64,000 nucleotides of DNA from Trichococcus pasteurii (GTDB lineage Bacteria; Bacillota; Bacilli; Lactobacillales; Aerococcaceae). Shown piece by piece: positions 50,915-61,163 of the stretch; within the stretch, counting starts at the first letter, position 1, and each line of letters begins with the position of its first letter. The stretch is from contig NZ_FONM01000001.1 of the NCBI RefSeq assembly GCF_900112935.1, positions 62,001 through 126,000 of the forward strand, given 5' to 3'. The position numbers were made by a program, and so were the translations under genes. The notes under the pieces were generated by a model. That model ran no database searches and was not told the DNA's origin. It was given only the letters and a program-made list of their open reading frames with translations.

Positions 50915-51982
50915 ATGCTAGAGATAAAAGAGACGAAACAGACCGAAGAAATTTTCCCGCAAGACAGCATGAAAGCCGCTATCGATAAACTAGTGAAAAA
51001 AGAAGAACTTTCCCCGCAATTGACGAAGACCATCATGCACCAGATCATGAGCGGTCAAGCCAGTCCGGTTCAGATCGCATCTTACCTGACTGCTATGCGT
51101 ATGAAAGGCGAAACGGCCGGAGAAATCAGCGCTTCCGCTGAAGTGATGCGGGATTTTTCCAATAAAGTACGGACCAAGACGACGGCATTGGACATCGTCG
51201 GAACCGGCGGCGATCAAGCCTTCACTTTCAACATCTCAACCGTCTCATCCTTTGTCATCGCAGCCGCAGGGATCCCGGTGGCGAAACACGGCAACCGCAG
51301 CTCCTCAAGCAAATGCGGCAGCGCGGATGTGCTGGAAGAACTAGGTGTCAACATCGAAGCCAGCGCACAGCACAGCGAAACGATGCTGGAAGAAATCGGG
51401 ATGTGTTTCATGTATGCCCAAAAATATCATCCATCGATGAAGCATGCGGCACCCGTCAGGAAAGAAATGGGCGTCCGGACGATCTTCAACGTCCTTGGGC
51501 CATTGGCGAACCCGGCCAATGCGAATATGCAATTGCTCGGTGTATACGATGTCGCGCTAGTGGACACGATGGCTGAAGTGCTGAACCAATTGCAGATGGA
51601 ACGGGCTTTGGTGTTCGGCGGCAATGACGGTCTGGATGAAATCACTTTGACCACAACATCGGAAGTCGCGGAGCTCCGCGACGGCAAGGTCACCCACTTC
51701 ACATTCGATCCGAAAGATTACGGTTTCGAGTACTGCACGAACGAAGATCTGGTGGGCGGGGAACCGGCTGAGAATGCCGCCATCGCCTTGGCAATCTTGA
51801 GCGGCGAAAAAGGGCCGAAGCGCGACACTGTGTTGTTGAACGCCGGCATGGCCATTTATCTGGCCAACGACGACTATACGATCGCTGACGGCATCAAACG
51901 CGCTGCCGAATTGATCGACAGCGGAGCGGCACTGGGGAAATTAAAGCAATTCATCACAGCATCACAGGAGGCGACAAAATGA
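50915..51982 (+). CDS. trpD: Anthranilate phosphoribosyltransferase TrpD
   Basis: Joins anthranilate to PRPP, first step of the operon in view. The 355-residue protein carries DIVGTGGDQAFTFNIST (PRPP site), AKHGNRSSSSKCGSADVLEELG and IFNVLGPLANPAN. The ATG at 50915 follows GATGAGGTGAATGAA; a longer frame from 50783 runs through the T-box. First gene after the T-box. No trpE or trpG precedes it, unlike most trp operons, so anthranilate must come from genes elsewhere or from outside. Confidence 0.93.
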   Translation: MLEIKETKQTEEIFPQDSMKAAIDKLVKKEELSPQLTKTIMHQIMSGQASPVQIASYLTAMRMKGETAGEISASAEVMRDFSNKVRTKTTALDIVGTGGDQAFTFNISTVSSFVIAAAGIPVAKHGNRSSSSKCGSADVLEELGVNIEASAQHSETMLEEIGMCFMYAQKYHPSMKHAAPVRKEMGVRTIFNVLGPLANPANANMQLLGVYDVALVDTMAEVLNQLQMERALVFGGNDGLDEITLTTTSEVAELRDGKVTHFTFDPKDYGFEYCTNEDLVGGEPAENAAIALAILSGEKGPKRDTVLLNAGMAIYLANDDYTIADGIKRAAELIDSGAALGKLKQFITASQEATK

Positions 51983-52761
51983 TATTGGATGACATTATAG
52001 CAGCAACAAGGATAAGGGTGGAAAAAGCCAAACAGGTCATACCGCTGGAAGAAATGAAGCAAGCCGCCTTGGCGCTGCCGATCAATCAGGATTTCCCATT
52101 CGAAAAGGCGCTGACCGGCGAAGGGATCCGCTTCATCTGCGAATGCAAGAAGGCGTCCCCTTCGAAAGGCGTGATCGCGGAGGATTTCCCTTACCTCGAA
52201 ATCGCAAAGGCGTACGAAAAAGCAGGCGCATCCGCAATCTCGGTATTGACCGAGCCCGATTTTTTCAAAGGCGAAAACCGCTTCCTGACGGAAATAAAAC
52301 AGGCAGTATCGCTTCCGGTCATCCGCAAAGATTTCATCATCGATGCCTATCAGATCTATGAGGCGAAGGTCATCGGCGCGGATGCCGTGCTGTTGATCGC
52401 GACCATACTGACGGAGGAAGAATTGGATACCTTCCAACGCTTGGCCCGCGAACTGGGGCTTTCTGCCCTGGTGGAGGCACACACCGAAGAAGAGCTCCTG
52501 AAAGCGTTGCGGACGAATCCGAAGATCGTCGGCGTCAACAACAGGGACTTGAAGACTTTCAAAGTGGACATCCAGCAGTCCATCAGGCTGCGCGCACTGG
52601 TGCCGGATGACATCCTTTTCGTGGCCGAAAGCGGCATTTCGGAAAGACAGCAAGTCATCGAATTGGAAGAGGGCAACGTCGATGCCATCCTGATCGGCGA
52701 AACGATGATGGTTTCGCCAGACAAAAAAGGCATGCTCGATCGCCTGCGGGGAATCGGCTGA
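51979..52761 (+). CDS. trpC: Indole-3-glycerol-phosphate synthase TrpC
   Basis: Closes the ring of the ribulose-phosphate intermediate. The 260-residue TIM barrel has ICECKKASPSKGVIAEDF with the catalytic Lys, VIRKDFIIDAYQIYEAK and VGVNNRDLKTF, all family signatures. It starts ATGA across the trpD stop, with ribosome site CAGGAGGCGACAAA just before. Length normal; monofunctional, with trpF separate. Confidence 0.95.
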   Translation: MILDDIIAATRIRVEKAKQVIPLEEMKQAALALPINQDFPFEKALTGEGIRFICECKKASPSKGVIAEDFPYLEIAKAYEKAGASAISVLTEPDFFKGENRFLTEIKQAVSLPVIRKDFIIDAYQIYEAKVIGADAVLLIATILTEEELDTFQRLARELGLSALVEAHTEEELLKALRTNPKIVGVNNRDLKTFKVDIQQSIRLRALVPDDILFVAESGISERQQVIELEEGNVDAILIGETMMVSPDKKGMLDRLRGIG

Positions 52762-53366
52762 TGGTCAAGGTGAAAATCTGCGGCCTGAAGCGAGTAGAGG
52801 ATGCCGAAATGCTGAACGAGCTGCGCCCGGATTTTGCAGGCTTCATTTTCGCCCCCAGCAAGCGCCAGATTTCGTTGGAGCAGGCGCTGCAGATCAGGGA
52901 AGCCTTGATTGATGCCATTCCGGCAGTCGGCGTCTTCGTCAACGAACCGATCGAAAACATCGTCGCCATCGTAGAGAGCCGGGCCATCCAAGTCGTGCAG
53001 CTCCACGGCGATGAGGATAACACTTATATAGAAGAGTTGGGCAAGCGAATCACACTTCCGATCATCAAAGCGGTCGCAGTCAAGGACACCGCCGATGTCA
53101 AGAAGGAATACGCTGCCGATATCCTCCTCTATGACACGTACCAAAGCGGCGTGGCAGGTGGGACCGGAAAGACATTCAACTGGGATTTGCTGAAGGAAGC
53201 AACGCACCCATTCTTCCTGGCGGGCGGCCTGCATGCAGGCAACCTCGAATCGGCAATCCAAAAGGTGAAACCATACGCAGTGGACATCTCGAGCGGCGTC
53301 GAAACGGACGGCGTGAAGGATTTTGAAAAAATCAGAGCAGTAATGAAAATCATTGGAGGTCAATAA
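52761..53366 (+). CDS. trpF: Phosphoribosylanthranilate isomerase TrpF
   Basis: The 201-residue TIM barrel opens [15 protein letters not shown], with the catalytic Cys, and ends in [14 protein letters not shown] and [14 protein letters not shown], the Asp and phosphate-binding parts. Its ATG overlaps the trpC stop by one base (TGATG). Operon order D-C-F-B-A is the usual order in Firmicutes. Confidence 0.94.
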   Translation: MVKVKICGLKRVEDAEMLNELRPDFAGFIFAPSKRQISLEQALQIREALIDAIPAVGVFVNEPIENIVAIVESRAIQVVQLHGDEDNTYIEELGKRITLPIIKAVAVKDTADVKKEYAADILLYDTYQSGVAGGTGKTFNWDLLKEATHPFFLAGGLHAGNLESAIQKVKPYAVDISSGVETDGVKDFEKIRAVMKIIGGQ

Positions 53367-53367
53367 A

Positions 53368-54549
53368 ATGGAAAGTTATTTTGGAGCACATGGGGGACAG
53401 TTCATTCCCGAAACCTTGATGAACGCTTGCTTGGAACTGTCGGAAGCTTTTTTCCGATTCAGTAAGGATCCGGAATTCAAAAAAGAATTGAACGATCTGT
53501 TGGACAACTACGCAGGCCGGCCATCCCGCCTCTATTACGCGGAAAAGATGACAAAGAACCTCGGCGGGGCGAAAGTCTACCTGAAACGCGAAGACCTGAA
53601 CCACACGGGCTCGCATAAGATCAACAATGCGCTAGGCCAAGTGTTGTTGGCCAAGAAGATGGGCAAGAAACGGATCATCGCTGAAACCGGTGCCGGCCAG
53701 CATGGTGTGGCAACCGCCACAGCAGCTGCGCTTCTGGATATGGAGTGCGTCGTCTACATGGGCGAAGAAGACACCCAACGTCAAGCTTTGAATGTGTTCC
53801 GGATGGAATTGCTGGGCACGAAAGTGATTCCCGTGACGAGCGGTACAGCCACTCTTAAGGACGCGGTCAACGAAGCGATGAAGGATTGGGCTTCCACGTT
53901 TGAAGAATCGCATTACTGCATCGGATCGGTCATGGGTCCGCATCCATTCCCTACAATGGTCCGCGATTTCCAGAAGATCATCGGAGAAGAAACCAAAGCC
54001 CAGATGGCCGAGGCGGAAGGCAAGCTGCCGGATGTCGTGATGGCTTGCGTCGGCGGCGGTTCGAATGCAATCGGGACTTTCTATGACTTCATCGGCGACG
54101 AAAGCGTGCGTCTTATCGGCTGCGAAGCTGCCGGCAGAGGCATCCACACACAAGACACTGCTGCAACGATCGCAACCGGTACGCCGGGCATTTTCCACGG
54201 CATGAAATCCTATTTCTGCCAGGATGAATACGGCCAGATCGCTCCCGTTTACTCAATATCGGCTGGACTGGACTACCCGGGCATCGGGCCTGAACATGCG
54301 GATCTCTATGACCGCGGCCGCGCCGAGTACGTTTCAGTGACGGATGACGAGGCTGTCGCGGCCTTTGAATACCTGGCGCGAATGGAAGGGATTATTCCAG
54401 CCATCGAAAGTTCGCATGCGATCGCGCATGCCATGGTTTTGGCGCCGACGTTGGATCCGGAAAAGATCATCGTCATCTGTCTGTCGGGCCGTGGCGACAA
54501 GGACGTCGCCGCAATCGCAAGATACAAGGGAGTGGACATTCATGAATAA
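53368..54549 (+). CDS. trpB: Tryptophan synthase beta chain TrpB
   Basis: PLP enzyme making tryptophan from indole and serine. The 393-residue protein has [19 protein letters not shown] with the PLP Lys, [12 protein letters not shown], and [14 protein letters not shown]. It is the ordinary TrpB1 type, not TrpB2. The ATG at 53368 follows ATTGGAGGTCAATAAA. Confidence 0.96.
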   Translation: MESYFGAHGGQFIPETLMNACLELSEAFFRFSKDPEFKKELNDLLDNYAGRPSRLYYAEKMTKNLGGAKVYLKREDLNHTGSHKINNALGQVLLAKKMGKKRIIAETGAGQHGVATATAAALLDMECVVYMGEEDTQRQALNVFRMELLGTKVIPVTSGTATLKDAVNEAMKDWASTFEESHYCIGSVMGPHPFPTMVRDFQKIIGEETKAQMAEAEGKLPDVVMACVGGGSNAIGTFYDFIGDESVRLIGCEAAGRGIHTQDTAATIATGTPGIFHGMKSYFCQDEYGQIAPVYSISAGLDYPGIGPEHADLYDRGRAEYVSVTDDEAVAAFEYLARMEGIIPAIESSHAIAHAMVLAPTLDPEKIIVICLSGRGDKDVAAIARYKGVDIHE

Positions 54550-55318
54550 AATCACAGCTGCCTTCAAGCACAAGGCATTCATCCCGTTCGTGACTGCAGG
54601 GGATCCAGACCTGGAAACCACGAAGGAACTGATCAGGGAAATCGTTGCGAACGGTGCGGACATCGTCGAAATCGGCATCCCGTTCTCCGATCCCGTTGCG
54701 GAAGGCCCGGCCATCCAAAAAGCCGATGAGCGGGCTTTGGCGAACGGCATCAATACCGACGATATTTTCCAAATGGTGACTGAATTGCGCACCGAAATCG
54801 ATACGCCTTTCGTCTTCATGACCTACATCAATCCGGTGTTCGTCTACGGCATCGATAAATTCATGGCGCGCTGCAAAGAGACCGGCGTCGACGGCGTCAT
54901 CATCCCGGACGTTCCGTTCGAGGAGAAGGGCTTCATCCAGGAAGCCTGCCGGGATCATGGCATCACCTACATTTCCATGGTGGCACCTTCCTCTGCGGAA
55001 CGGATCGCCATGATCGCCAAAGAAGCTGAAGGCTTCCTGTATGTCGTTTCTTCCTTAGGAGTCACCGGCGTGCGCAGCGACATCACGACCGATATCGGCA
55101 GCATTTTGGCGGAAATCCGCAAAATCAGCGACATCCCTTGCGCCATCGGCTTCGGGATTTCCAACGCGCAACAAGCCAAAGCCATGAGCGAAGTCGGTGA
55201 TGGCGTCATCATCGGTTCCGCAATCATCAACATCATGGAACAGTACGGGAAGGATTCGCCCAAACCGGTCGGAGCCTTCGTGGCGGAAATGGTGGGGGCC
55301 ATCCGCAGCGGTAACTGA
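54542..55318 (+). CDS. trpA: Tryptophan synthase alpha chain TrpA
   Basis: Cleaves indole-glycerol phosphate, passing indole to TrpB. The 258-residue barrel has [33 protein letters not shown] with the catalytic Glu and Asp, and [13 protein letters not shown]. It overlaps trpB by 8 bp (ATGAATAA). Last gene of the T-box operon; no clear terminator follows at once. Confidence 0.95.
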   Translation: MNKITAAFKHKAFIPFVTAGDPDLETTKELIREIVANGADIVEIGIPFSDPVAEGPAIQKADERALANGINTDDIFQMVTELRTEIDTPFVFMTYINPVFVYGIDKFMARCKETGVDGVIIPDVPFEEKGFIQEACRDHGITYISMVAPSSAERIAMIAKEAEGFLYVVSSLGVTGVRSDITTDIGSILAEIRKISDIPCAIGFGISNAQQAKAMSEVGDGVIIGSAIINIMEQYGKDSPKPVGAFVAEMVGAIRSGN

Positions 55319-55386
55319 AGTCCTTAAACGTGAACCAGACCGCTTGTAGCAGTATAATGAAAGAAAAATACAGGCGGAAAGTAGTG

Positions 55387-56079
55387 ATGGTGATGAGGAA
55401 AATCATTTTGATTCGTCATGGCGCAAGCGAGTGGAATTTATTGAACCTGTTTACGGGCTGGACGGATGTCGATTTGAGTGAACAGGGCGTTAGGGAAGCG
55501 AGAGAAGCCGGACGGAAACTCAAGGAAGCCGGGATTGAATTTGATATGGCGTTCACGTCCGTGTTGCAGCGGGCGATCAAAACGTGCCATATTGTTCTGG
55601 ATGAAATGGATCAATTATGGATACCGGAAGTGAAGAGTTGGCGGCTCAATGAACGGCACTATGGCGATCTGCAAGGACTGAACAAACAGGAAACGGCCGA
55701 AAAATATGGAGAAGACCAAGTCCTGAAATGGCGACGCTCCTACAACACCTTGCCTCCGTTGATGGATCCGGATAATCCTCAGTCGCCGGTCAAGGATCGC
55801 CGGTACGCCAACCTGCAGAAACGGGTCATTCCGATGGGGGAAAATTTGGAGACCACGTTGGAACGTGTCATTCCATTCTGGGAAGATCAGATAGCTCCAG
55901 CGGTTCTGGACCGAAAAACGGTACTGGTGGCGGCCCACGGAAACTCGTTGCGGGCTTTGATCAAATACATCGAAGAGATACCCGATGATCAGATCATGGC
56001 CTTGGAAATCCCTACCGGACAACCATTGGTTTATGAGTTGAATGATGACCTGACGATCATCAGAAAATACTATTTATAA
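55387..56079 (+). CDS. gpmA: 2,3-bisphosphoglycerate-dependent phosphoglycerate mutase
   Basis: Interconverts 2- and 3-phosphoglycerate. About 230 residues: catalytic His in [25 protein letters not shown], and [15 protein letters not shown] with the second His. The usual ATP-free, cofactor-dependent type. Start at ATG 55387 or 55393 (two in-frame codons); GGCGGAAAG lies 5 bp before the first. A TATAAT about 35 bp upstream suggests its own promoter after trpA. Confidence 0.93.
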   Translation: MVMRKIILIRHGASEWNLLNLFTGWTDVDLSEQGVREAREAGRKLKEAGIEFDMAFTSVLQRAIKTCHIVLDEMDQLWIPEVKSWRLNERHYGDLQGLNKQETAEKYGEDQVLKWRRSYNTLPPLMDPDNPQSPVKDRRYANLQKRVIPMGENLETTLERVIPFWEDQIAPAVLDRKTVLVAAHGNSLRALIKYIEEIPDDQIMALEIPTGQPLVYELNDDLTIIRKYYL

Positions 56080-56082
56080 TAA

Positions 56083-56125
56083 AAAAGATGCGGCCGGGAA
56101 TTGGAATTCCGGCCGCATCTTTTAT
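56083..56125. terminator. Bidirectional terminator between gpmA and the NRDE gene
   Basis: AAAAAAGATGCGGCCGG and CCGGCCGCATCTTTTA arms, loop GAATTGGAATT. Confidence 0.85.
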
Positions 56126-56129
56126 TGAA

Positions 56130-56906
56130 TCATTTTTCTTCGGACATCAATTGAAAGCTGAAACGGACATCGCTGCTGGTCCCGTCCGGCAGATAGGATC
56201 TTTCCACAAAAGTAACCTGATCGGAATGGTCGATGAGTATCAAAGTGGTGGAGCGGGTGCCGTAGCGTTCAGTTTGGATGAAATTGGCGGAAACGGCCCG
56301 CAAAATCGGCAAAGCCAGCGGCAGATCAGGCAGTTGGTCATCCGGCGGGGGCATCCGATCCGCCATGATGCGGAAGATGGTCTCTTCGTCCAGCGGGGAT
56401 GAACTCGTCAGTTCGGCCATTGCCGCTTTGGTGCGGGTGACTTTCGGCCAGGGCGTATCAAGCGTGGCATTGCTGACGGCGTGGTTGCCTGTTTGAAGGA
56501 CGCTGTGCTCGTCCAAAATGTTGTTGTAATGATGGAGGCTGTCAGTCGAGCCGACGATCAGATTGAAGCCGTTGTAATCGCTGCGCTGTTGCCTGACCTG
56601 CTCCAAATATTCGTTTGGGCCCATGCTGCCGGTCAGGTAATCCATCACAAGGTTGCCGCGGGACATTTTTTGGTCGGATTCCTGGGTGGTCGTCAAATAA
56701 CTGTTGGTCACGGCAGCAATCCTGCCTTGTTTGGTGATTCCTAACCAAGTGCCGTTTTCGCTCAAATCTTTCCCCGCAAGTATATTTGGATGATCCAGCC
56801 AGAAATGTGCAGGCAACGATGGCCGGTCATATTGCTCGTCCCGATTAGCTACGAGAATCAATTTGTACGACGTGTGTTGGCTGTGTTGCATCGAAATCAG
56901 ACACAT
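56130..56906 (-). CDS. NRDE family (TANGO2-like) protein
   Basis: A 258-residue cytosolic protein starting MCLISMQHSQHTSYKLILVA, then NRDEQYDRPSLPAHFW, the signature that names the family. The N-terminal Cys2 could act as an Ntn-type nucleophile. Eukaryotic TANGO2 has been linked to heme or lipid handling; the bacterial role is unknown. The start follows CTGGAGGAATAGCT. Single gene. Confidence 0.88.
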   Translation of the reverse strand: MCLISMQHSQHTSYKLILVANRDEQYDRPSLPAHFWLDHPNILAGKDLSENGTWLGITKQGRIAAVTNSYLTTTQESDQKMSRGNLVMDYLTGSMGPNEYLEQVRQQRSDYNGFNLIVGSTDSLHHYNNILDEHSVLQTGNHAVSNATLDTPWPKVTRTKAAMAELTSSSPLDEETIFRIMADRMPPPDDQLPDLPLALPILRAVSANFIQTERYGTRSTTLILIDHSDQVTFVERSYLPDGTSSDVRFSFQLMSEEK

Positions 56907-57051
56907 AGCTATTCCTCCAGTAAGCTGTTGTTCTTTTGTTTAGTATAGCATGCGCAACCTTCTGGGTTGAAGTGAAAAAACTTCGTCGGGCAAGTCCTGT
57001 TGATTGCTGCTGGACCGCTCACTCTAAATTTCAAAACGCGCCAGATATGAG

Positions 57052-57057
57052 CTATAA
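57052..57057 (+). promoter_or_regulatory. -10 box before the lipoprotein gene
   Basis: TATAAT in GAGCTATAATAAGG, about 80 bp before the start codon; the -35 is not clear. Confidence 0.4.
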
Positions 57058-57134
57058 TAAGGTTGAAAGTAACACCGCCGCGCCAATCGGAGATGCAGCG
57101 ACAGGATCAACACTATTCGAAGGGGTTGTTTAGG

Positions 57135-57857
57135 ATGCTAAAAAATAGAAAAAAATATTGGACAGTCCTGCTGATCAGTCTTTTTCTGGCAAGTTGCAAC
57201 CAAACGCAGGAAACATCTGAAGAAGAAAGTTCCTCTCAAGCGACAGCACAGAGCAGTTCGGCAGCCAGTACCGCGAGCAGCGAAACGGAAGAAGCCTCGG
57301 TTGAATCCACTGAAGTAGGTGATCGACTCGGCAAATTATCAAAAAGCTACATAGAAATCATGGGAAGCGGCAATTACTATATGGCTTTCCGCTCCACCAC
57401 AACATTTGAAGGCGAAATGATGGAAGCCGAGACGATGATGACCGTTTCTGGCGACAGGACTGCGATGCATTCAAAATCCGCAGAGACCGATACCGTAATG
57501 GTGATGATGGACGGCAATATCTACATGGTCGACCATGCCAGCAAAACGGTGATCGTAATGCCCCAGACAATGACTGAAGGGGATGAGACCCTACCGGAAA
57601 TCCCGAAATCAACCGAGCCGGTCGAAGTGGATGATATCGAATACATCGGCAGCGGTGAGGAAGACGGCTTGGTGTACGAGGAATATCGTACGGAGAGCGG
57701 TACGCAAATCTTCTACTATTTTGATGGCTCCGACCTGAAGAAAATCAAGACGATTGATGAATCATTTGAATCGGTCATGGAAATACTGGAATTGTCCGAT
57801 AACGTGTCGGAGGATGCTTTTGAAATCCCGGCAGACTATCAGCAAGTGACTTACTGA
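57135..57857 (+). CDS. Ser/Glu-rich lipoprotein with a LolA/LppX-like fold region
   Basis: A 240-residue exported protein. A signal peptide ends in the lipobox LASC, so Cys 20 or so is lipidated. A 45-residue Ser/Thr/Glu-rich linker follows, then a domain with two-stranded repeats (YYMAFRSTTTFEGEMMEAETMMTVSGD, in part) like other low-complexity Gram-positive lipoproteins of unknown function. The methionine-rich strands (MVMMDGNIYMV) are notable. The start follows GAAGGGGTTGTTTAGG. Confidence 0.72.
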   Translation: MLKNRKKYWTVLLISLFLASCNQTQETSEEESSSQATAQSSSAASTASSETEEASVESTEVGDRLGKLSKSYIEIMGSGNYYMAFRSTTTFEGEMMEAETMMTVSGDRTAMHSKSAETDTVMVMMDGNIYMVDHASKTVIVMPQTMTEGDETLPEIPKSTEPVEVDDIEYIGSGEEDGLVYEEYRTESGTQIFYYFDGSDLKKIKTIDESFESVMEILELSDNVSEDAFEIPADYQQVTY

Positions 57858-57896
57858 TTGCGAGAACCAACTCCGTAGGAAAGGAAGTGGAGGCAC

Positions 57897-58895
57897 GTGA
57901 CTGCTTTATTGGATCAAGCGGACAGTTATATACTGATGGTCTTATTGATCCTCTGCATCTGGGTGCTGTCCAAGGCGACGGATATCTTGGTGGATGAGGC
58001 GATTTCACTCTCTTTGGATTGGGGAATATCCGAATTGGTGATCGGTGCCACGATTGTTTCCTTAGGGACCTCTTTGCCGGAATTGGCTGTATCCGTTTTG
58101 TCCGCTTACCAAGGAAACAGCATCGTCGCGCTGGGGAATGTCATCGGTTCAACAATCGTGAACACAAGCTTTATCCTCGGCATCGGTGCGCTTTACGGCA
58201 GCATCCCCGTCAACCGGAAAACCGCAAATAAGCATGCGGTGCTGTCCGGAATCTCCTTTTTTTTGATTCTGTCCGCATTGCCTTTTTTCTATTCAGACGG
58301 GCAGGGCAAGATACCACAGTGGATCGGCGTCCTCTTTTTGTTTTTGAGCCCTTTGTATTTTGTGTGGATGCTGCGGGAAGGGAAACAGCATCATCCGGAA
58401 ATCGATGCCGTCACATCCGACAAGGAGGAAAGGGAACCGACGCTGATGAAAGTATTGAAGTTATTGGTCAGCGCAGGTTTCGTGATTATGAGTGCTTCGG
58501 TTCTTGTGACAACGGTTGAAATCGGTGCTGGCAGGATCGGCATCCCTGACTCTATCATAGCTTCCACAATTGTGGCTTTCGGGACCGGGTTGCCGGAAAT
58601 CAGCACGACCATCGTGTCCGTAAAAAAAGGCTACGGGGCTTTGGCTATGGGCAACATCATGGGCTCGAACCTTTTGAATACGCTACTTATACTCGGAACA
58701 GCAATAAGCTTGACTCCAGGAGGAATTATCGTCAGTCCGGATTTCTATCAGATACATTTCCCTGCATTGGGGGTGCTGTTGGCAGTTTTGGGTTATTTTT
58801 CATATAATAACAAACGCGATGTCGTCAGCAGAAAAGAAGGGCGACTCTTGGTGCTGTTCTACCTCCTGTATCTGATATGGAACTATTTACTATAG
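57897..58895 (+). CDS. CaCA-family sodium/calcium exchanger
   Basis: A 332-residue, about 10-helix protein with two inverted alpha-repeats: GATIVSLGTSLPELAVS in the first half and STIVAFGTGLPEISTTI in the second. These acidic G-T-S/G-L-P-E motifs hold the Ca2+/Na+ sites of YrbG/NCX-type exchangers. The GTG start follows AAAGGAAGTGGAGGCAC. It lies 39 bp after the lipoprotein and may share its transcript. Confidence 0.87.
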   Translation: MTALLDQADSYILMVLLILCIWVLSKATDILVDEAISLSLDWGISELVIGATIVSLGTSLPELAVSVLSAYQGNSIVALGNVIGSTIVNTSFILGIGALYGSIPVNRKTANKHAVLSGISFFLILSALPFFYSDGQGKIPQWIGVLFLFLSPLYFVWMLREGKQHHPEIDAVTSDKEEREPTLMKVLKLLVSAGFVIMSASVLVTTVEIGAGRIGIPDSIIASTIVAFGTGLPEISTTIVSVKKGYGALAMGNIMGSNLLNTLLILGTAISLTPGGIIVSPDFYQIHFPALGVLLAVLGYFSYNNKRDVVSRKEGRLLVLFYLLYLIWNYLL

Positions 58896-58939
58896 AAAAA
58901 AGGTTCGTGATCCCCACAAGGGTCACGAACCTTTTTTGA
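58893..58939. terminator. Bidirectional terminator between the CaCA and AI-2E-family genes
   Basis: AAAAAAGGTTCGTGATCC and GGGTCACGAACCTTTTTT arms. Confidence 0.85.
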
Positions 58940-58941
58940 TG

Positions 58942-60219
58942 CTATTCTTCTGGCTGGTTATCGTTTTCCGGAACATCCCTTGCCACATCCACAGTCGCGA
59001 AATCCTTAACGGGTGTGGATCTGTCCACTAAGTCAGGCTCTTCCTCGTCCAGTTCGAAAGCACCGGCCACTTCGCCAAAGTAACGATTGTAACGTAGCTT
59101 GAATTTCTCGAGGACATGTTCGAGCAGGATCTTCAGCATCGCGAACAATGGCACACCCAGGATCATCCCGATAAAACCGAGCAGATTGCCCATGATCAGC
59201 AAAACGATGATGATCGTCAGCGGGTGCATTTTCAAATTTCGGCCCATGATGCTCGGTTCGATGATGTTGCCTTGGATGAATTGCGCCAAAGCCCAGACGA
59301 CGGCCATTTTCAGGAGCATGGCCGGAGACGTGAAGGCAGCGACGAACAAGGCCGGGATGACCCCGATGGTGGCACCGATGAATGGGATGACCGCCGTCAA
59401 GGTAGCGATCAAGGCAAGGACGAAAGCATAATCCAAACCAATGATCAAATAACCGACTATCAGCAAGGCACCGAGGCTCAAGGCAACGAGCAACTGGCCT
59501 TGGACATAGGAACCGACCTGAAGCGACATCTGTCTGGAAATCTTTTCGATATCAGCGCGAAAAACAGGCGGTATATTCTTCATGACAAAAGGTTGGAACT
59601 TTCCTTGGTCCTTCAGCATGAAGAAAAGGATGACCGGGAAAGTGACTGTCACGACCACCACGCTGGAAATGGTGGAAAAGATGTTCATGATTTTTTCACT
59701 CGAGTTGCCGATCCAGGCCAGAATCATCTCAGGGATACTGCCCACTGTGCTGTCCAGCCAACTTTGCGCTTGTTCATAATAATCCTTGAATGTAGTGTTC
59801 GCGAGCAGTCTGTCGAAATAGGCGTTCATTTGTTCGATATAGGTAGGAAATTCATTGACCAAATTAGTCAGTTGGCTGGACAAAATCGGAACCAATAGGC
59901 CAACCCCATAGACCAGCATAAAAATGAAGAGTACAAAGACGATTGATGTCGCCATTCCCCGGTTGATTTTCCTTCTTTCAAGGAAGGTCACCATCGGATT
60001 GAATATATAATAGAAGACGATTGCTAAAATCACAGGTGCCACTATGGTCGAAAAAATGACCTGCAGCGGTTTGAAAATGAATGAAATGGTATCCATCGTG
60101 AAGATAAGCACACCGATCAGAATCAGGGTGGACAGGATATAGATAATTGTCTTGCCGCCCAAAAAGGAGATGAGGCGCGTATCTTCTGGAATTGTTTTTT
60201 TCGTTTCTTTCTTTTGCAT
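58942..60219 (-). CDS. AI-2E family transporter (YdiK/PerM-like)
   Basis: A 425-residue protein with about eight membrane helices and the family pattern NPMVTFLERRKINRG...ATLTAVIPFIGATIGVIPALFV...GNIIEPSIMGRNLKMHPL. The name comes from one reported autoinducer-2 exporter; most members have no proven substrate. A 50-residue acidic C-terminal tail follows the last helix. The start follows AAGAAAGGACAGCCT. Confidence 0.86.
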   Translation of the reverse strand: MQKKETKKTIPEDTRLISFLGGKTIIYILSTLILIGVLIFTMDTISFIFKPLQVIFSTIVAPVILAIVFYYIFNPMVTFLERRKINRGMATSIVFVLFIFMLVYGVGLLVPILSSQLTNLVNEFPTYIEQMNAYFDRLLANTTFKDYYEQAQSWLDSTVGSIPEMILAWIGNSSEKIMNIFSTISSVVVVTVTFPVILFFMLKDQGKFQPFVMKNIPPVFRADIEKISRQMSLQVGSYVQGQLLVALSLGALLIVGYLIIGLDYAFVLALIATLTAVIPFIGATIGVIPALFVAAFTSPAMLLKMAVVWALAQFIQGNIIEPSIMGRNLKMHPLTIIIVLLIMGNLLGFIGMILGVPLFAMLKILLEHVLEKFKLRYNRYFGEVAGAFELDEEEPDLVDRSTPVKDFATVDVARDVPENDNQPEE

Positions 60220-60435
60220 AGGCTGTCCTTTCTTACGCCGTCATCGAAGCGGAACCATATAACGGCATACTGGTTTTCTGTTTTAAGTTTACCAGAGTTA
60301 CGGTTGAATGCCATACTGCAAAGGTCCTATTTCTGAAAATTCTGTCGTTCGATTGTTGGGTTGTTCGGGTGAGAATGCTTGGCTCGGATGTGTTAGAATT
60401 ACAGAACAAGAAGCAATACCAAAGGAGACAACTAT

Positions 60436-61041
60436 ATGAAACACAGTATCTATACACGCACCGGCGACAAAGGCAACACCCGCATCGGAGGCGGAAAAGC
60501 TCTTCCGAAAAATGACGAGAGAATCGAAGCTTTCGGCGCGCTGGACGGGCTGAACTCATGGTTCGGGCTGGTCCGCACGAAAAATGATTGCGGAGAGGAT
60601 ATCCAGGAGGACATGGCGCTCATCCAACAGTTCCTGTTCGATTGCTCCTCAGATCTGTCAATTCCGAAAGGGCACCGGGAGTACAAGCTCGCGCAGGATC
60701 ACATCGACTGGCTGGAGAAGAAAATCGATAAATTCAGCGAAGAACCGGAGGAAACGCAATATTTCATCATACCCGGCGGAACGGAACTGGCAAGTTGGTT
60801 CCACATTTTGCGGACCACAACCCGTGACGCAGAACGCCGGATCGTCACCTTCATGGAAGCAGAGCCGGAAGAAGTGAATCCGTTCGTCCTGAAGTTCATC
60901 AACCGGCTTTCTGATTATCTGTTTGTCGTGGCCCGGGTCGCCAATGCCCGCAAAGGCGTTCCCGATGTGCCTTACGAGCGCAGCGAAAAAGTGTTCCACA
61001 TTTCAAAAGAGCAGGACAGCTCCAAGGGGAAATCGGAATAA
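60436..61041 (+). CDS. PduO-type ATP:cob(I)alamin adenosyltransferase
   Basis: Forms adenosylcobalamin from ATP and cob(I)alamin. The 201-residue protein opens YTRTGDKGNTRIGGG and has the FGALDGLNSWFGLVR and LRTTTRDAERRIVT motifs of PduO/MMAB, with ATP and corrin contacts in the R-x-x-x-R-D-A-E-R region. No B12-dependent enzyme or other cob gene lies in the window, so it may serve a distant diol dehydratase or ribonucleotide reductase. The start lies behind AAAGGAGACAACTAT. Confidence 0.9.
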   Translation: MKHSIYTRTGDKGNTRIGGGKALPKNDERIEAFGALDGLNSWFGLVRTKNDCGEDIQEDMALIQQFLFDCSSDLSIPKGHREYKLAQDHIDWLEKKIDKFSEEPEETQYFIIPGGTELASWFHILRTTTRDAERRIVTFMEAEPEEVNPFVLKFINRLSDYLFVVARVANARKGVPDVPYERSEKVFHISKEQDSSKGKSE

Positions 61042-61100
61042 AAGGGTAGGACAGGAATCAGTTTTTCCTCCGGAGAAGAGAATCCCACCAAACAACAACG

Positions 61101-61147
61101 CCCAAGGATCCCGGCAGCAGACTGCCGGGATCCTTGGGCGTTTCGTT
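61101..61147. terminator. Terminator between the PduO gene and nnrD
   Basis: CGCCCAAGGATCCCGGCAG and CTGCCGGGATCCTTGGGCG arms followed by TTT. Confidence 0.85.
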
Positions 61148-61163
61148 ATTTCACATTAAATAA

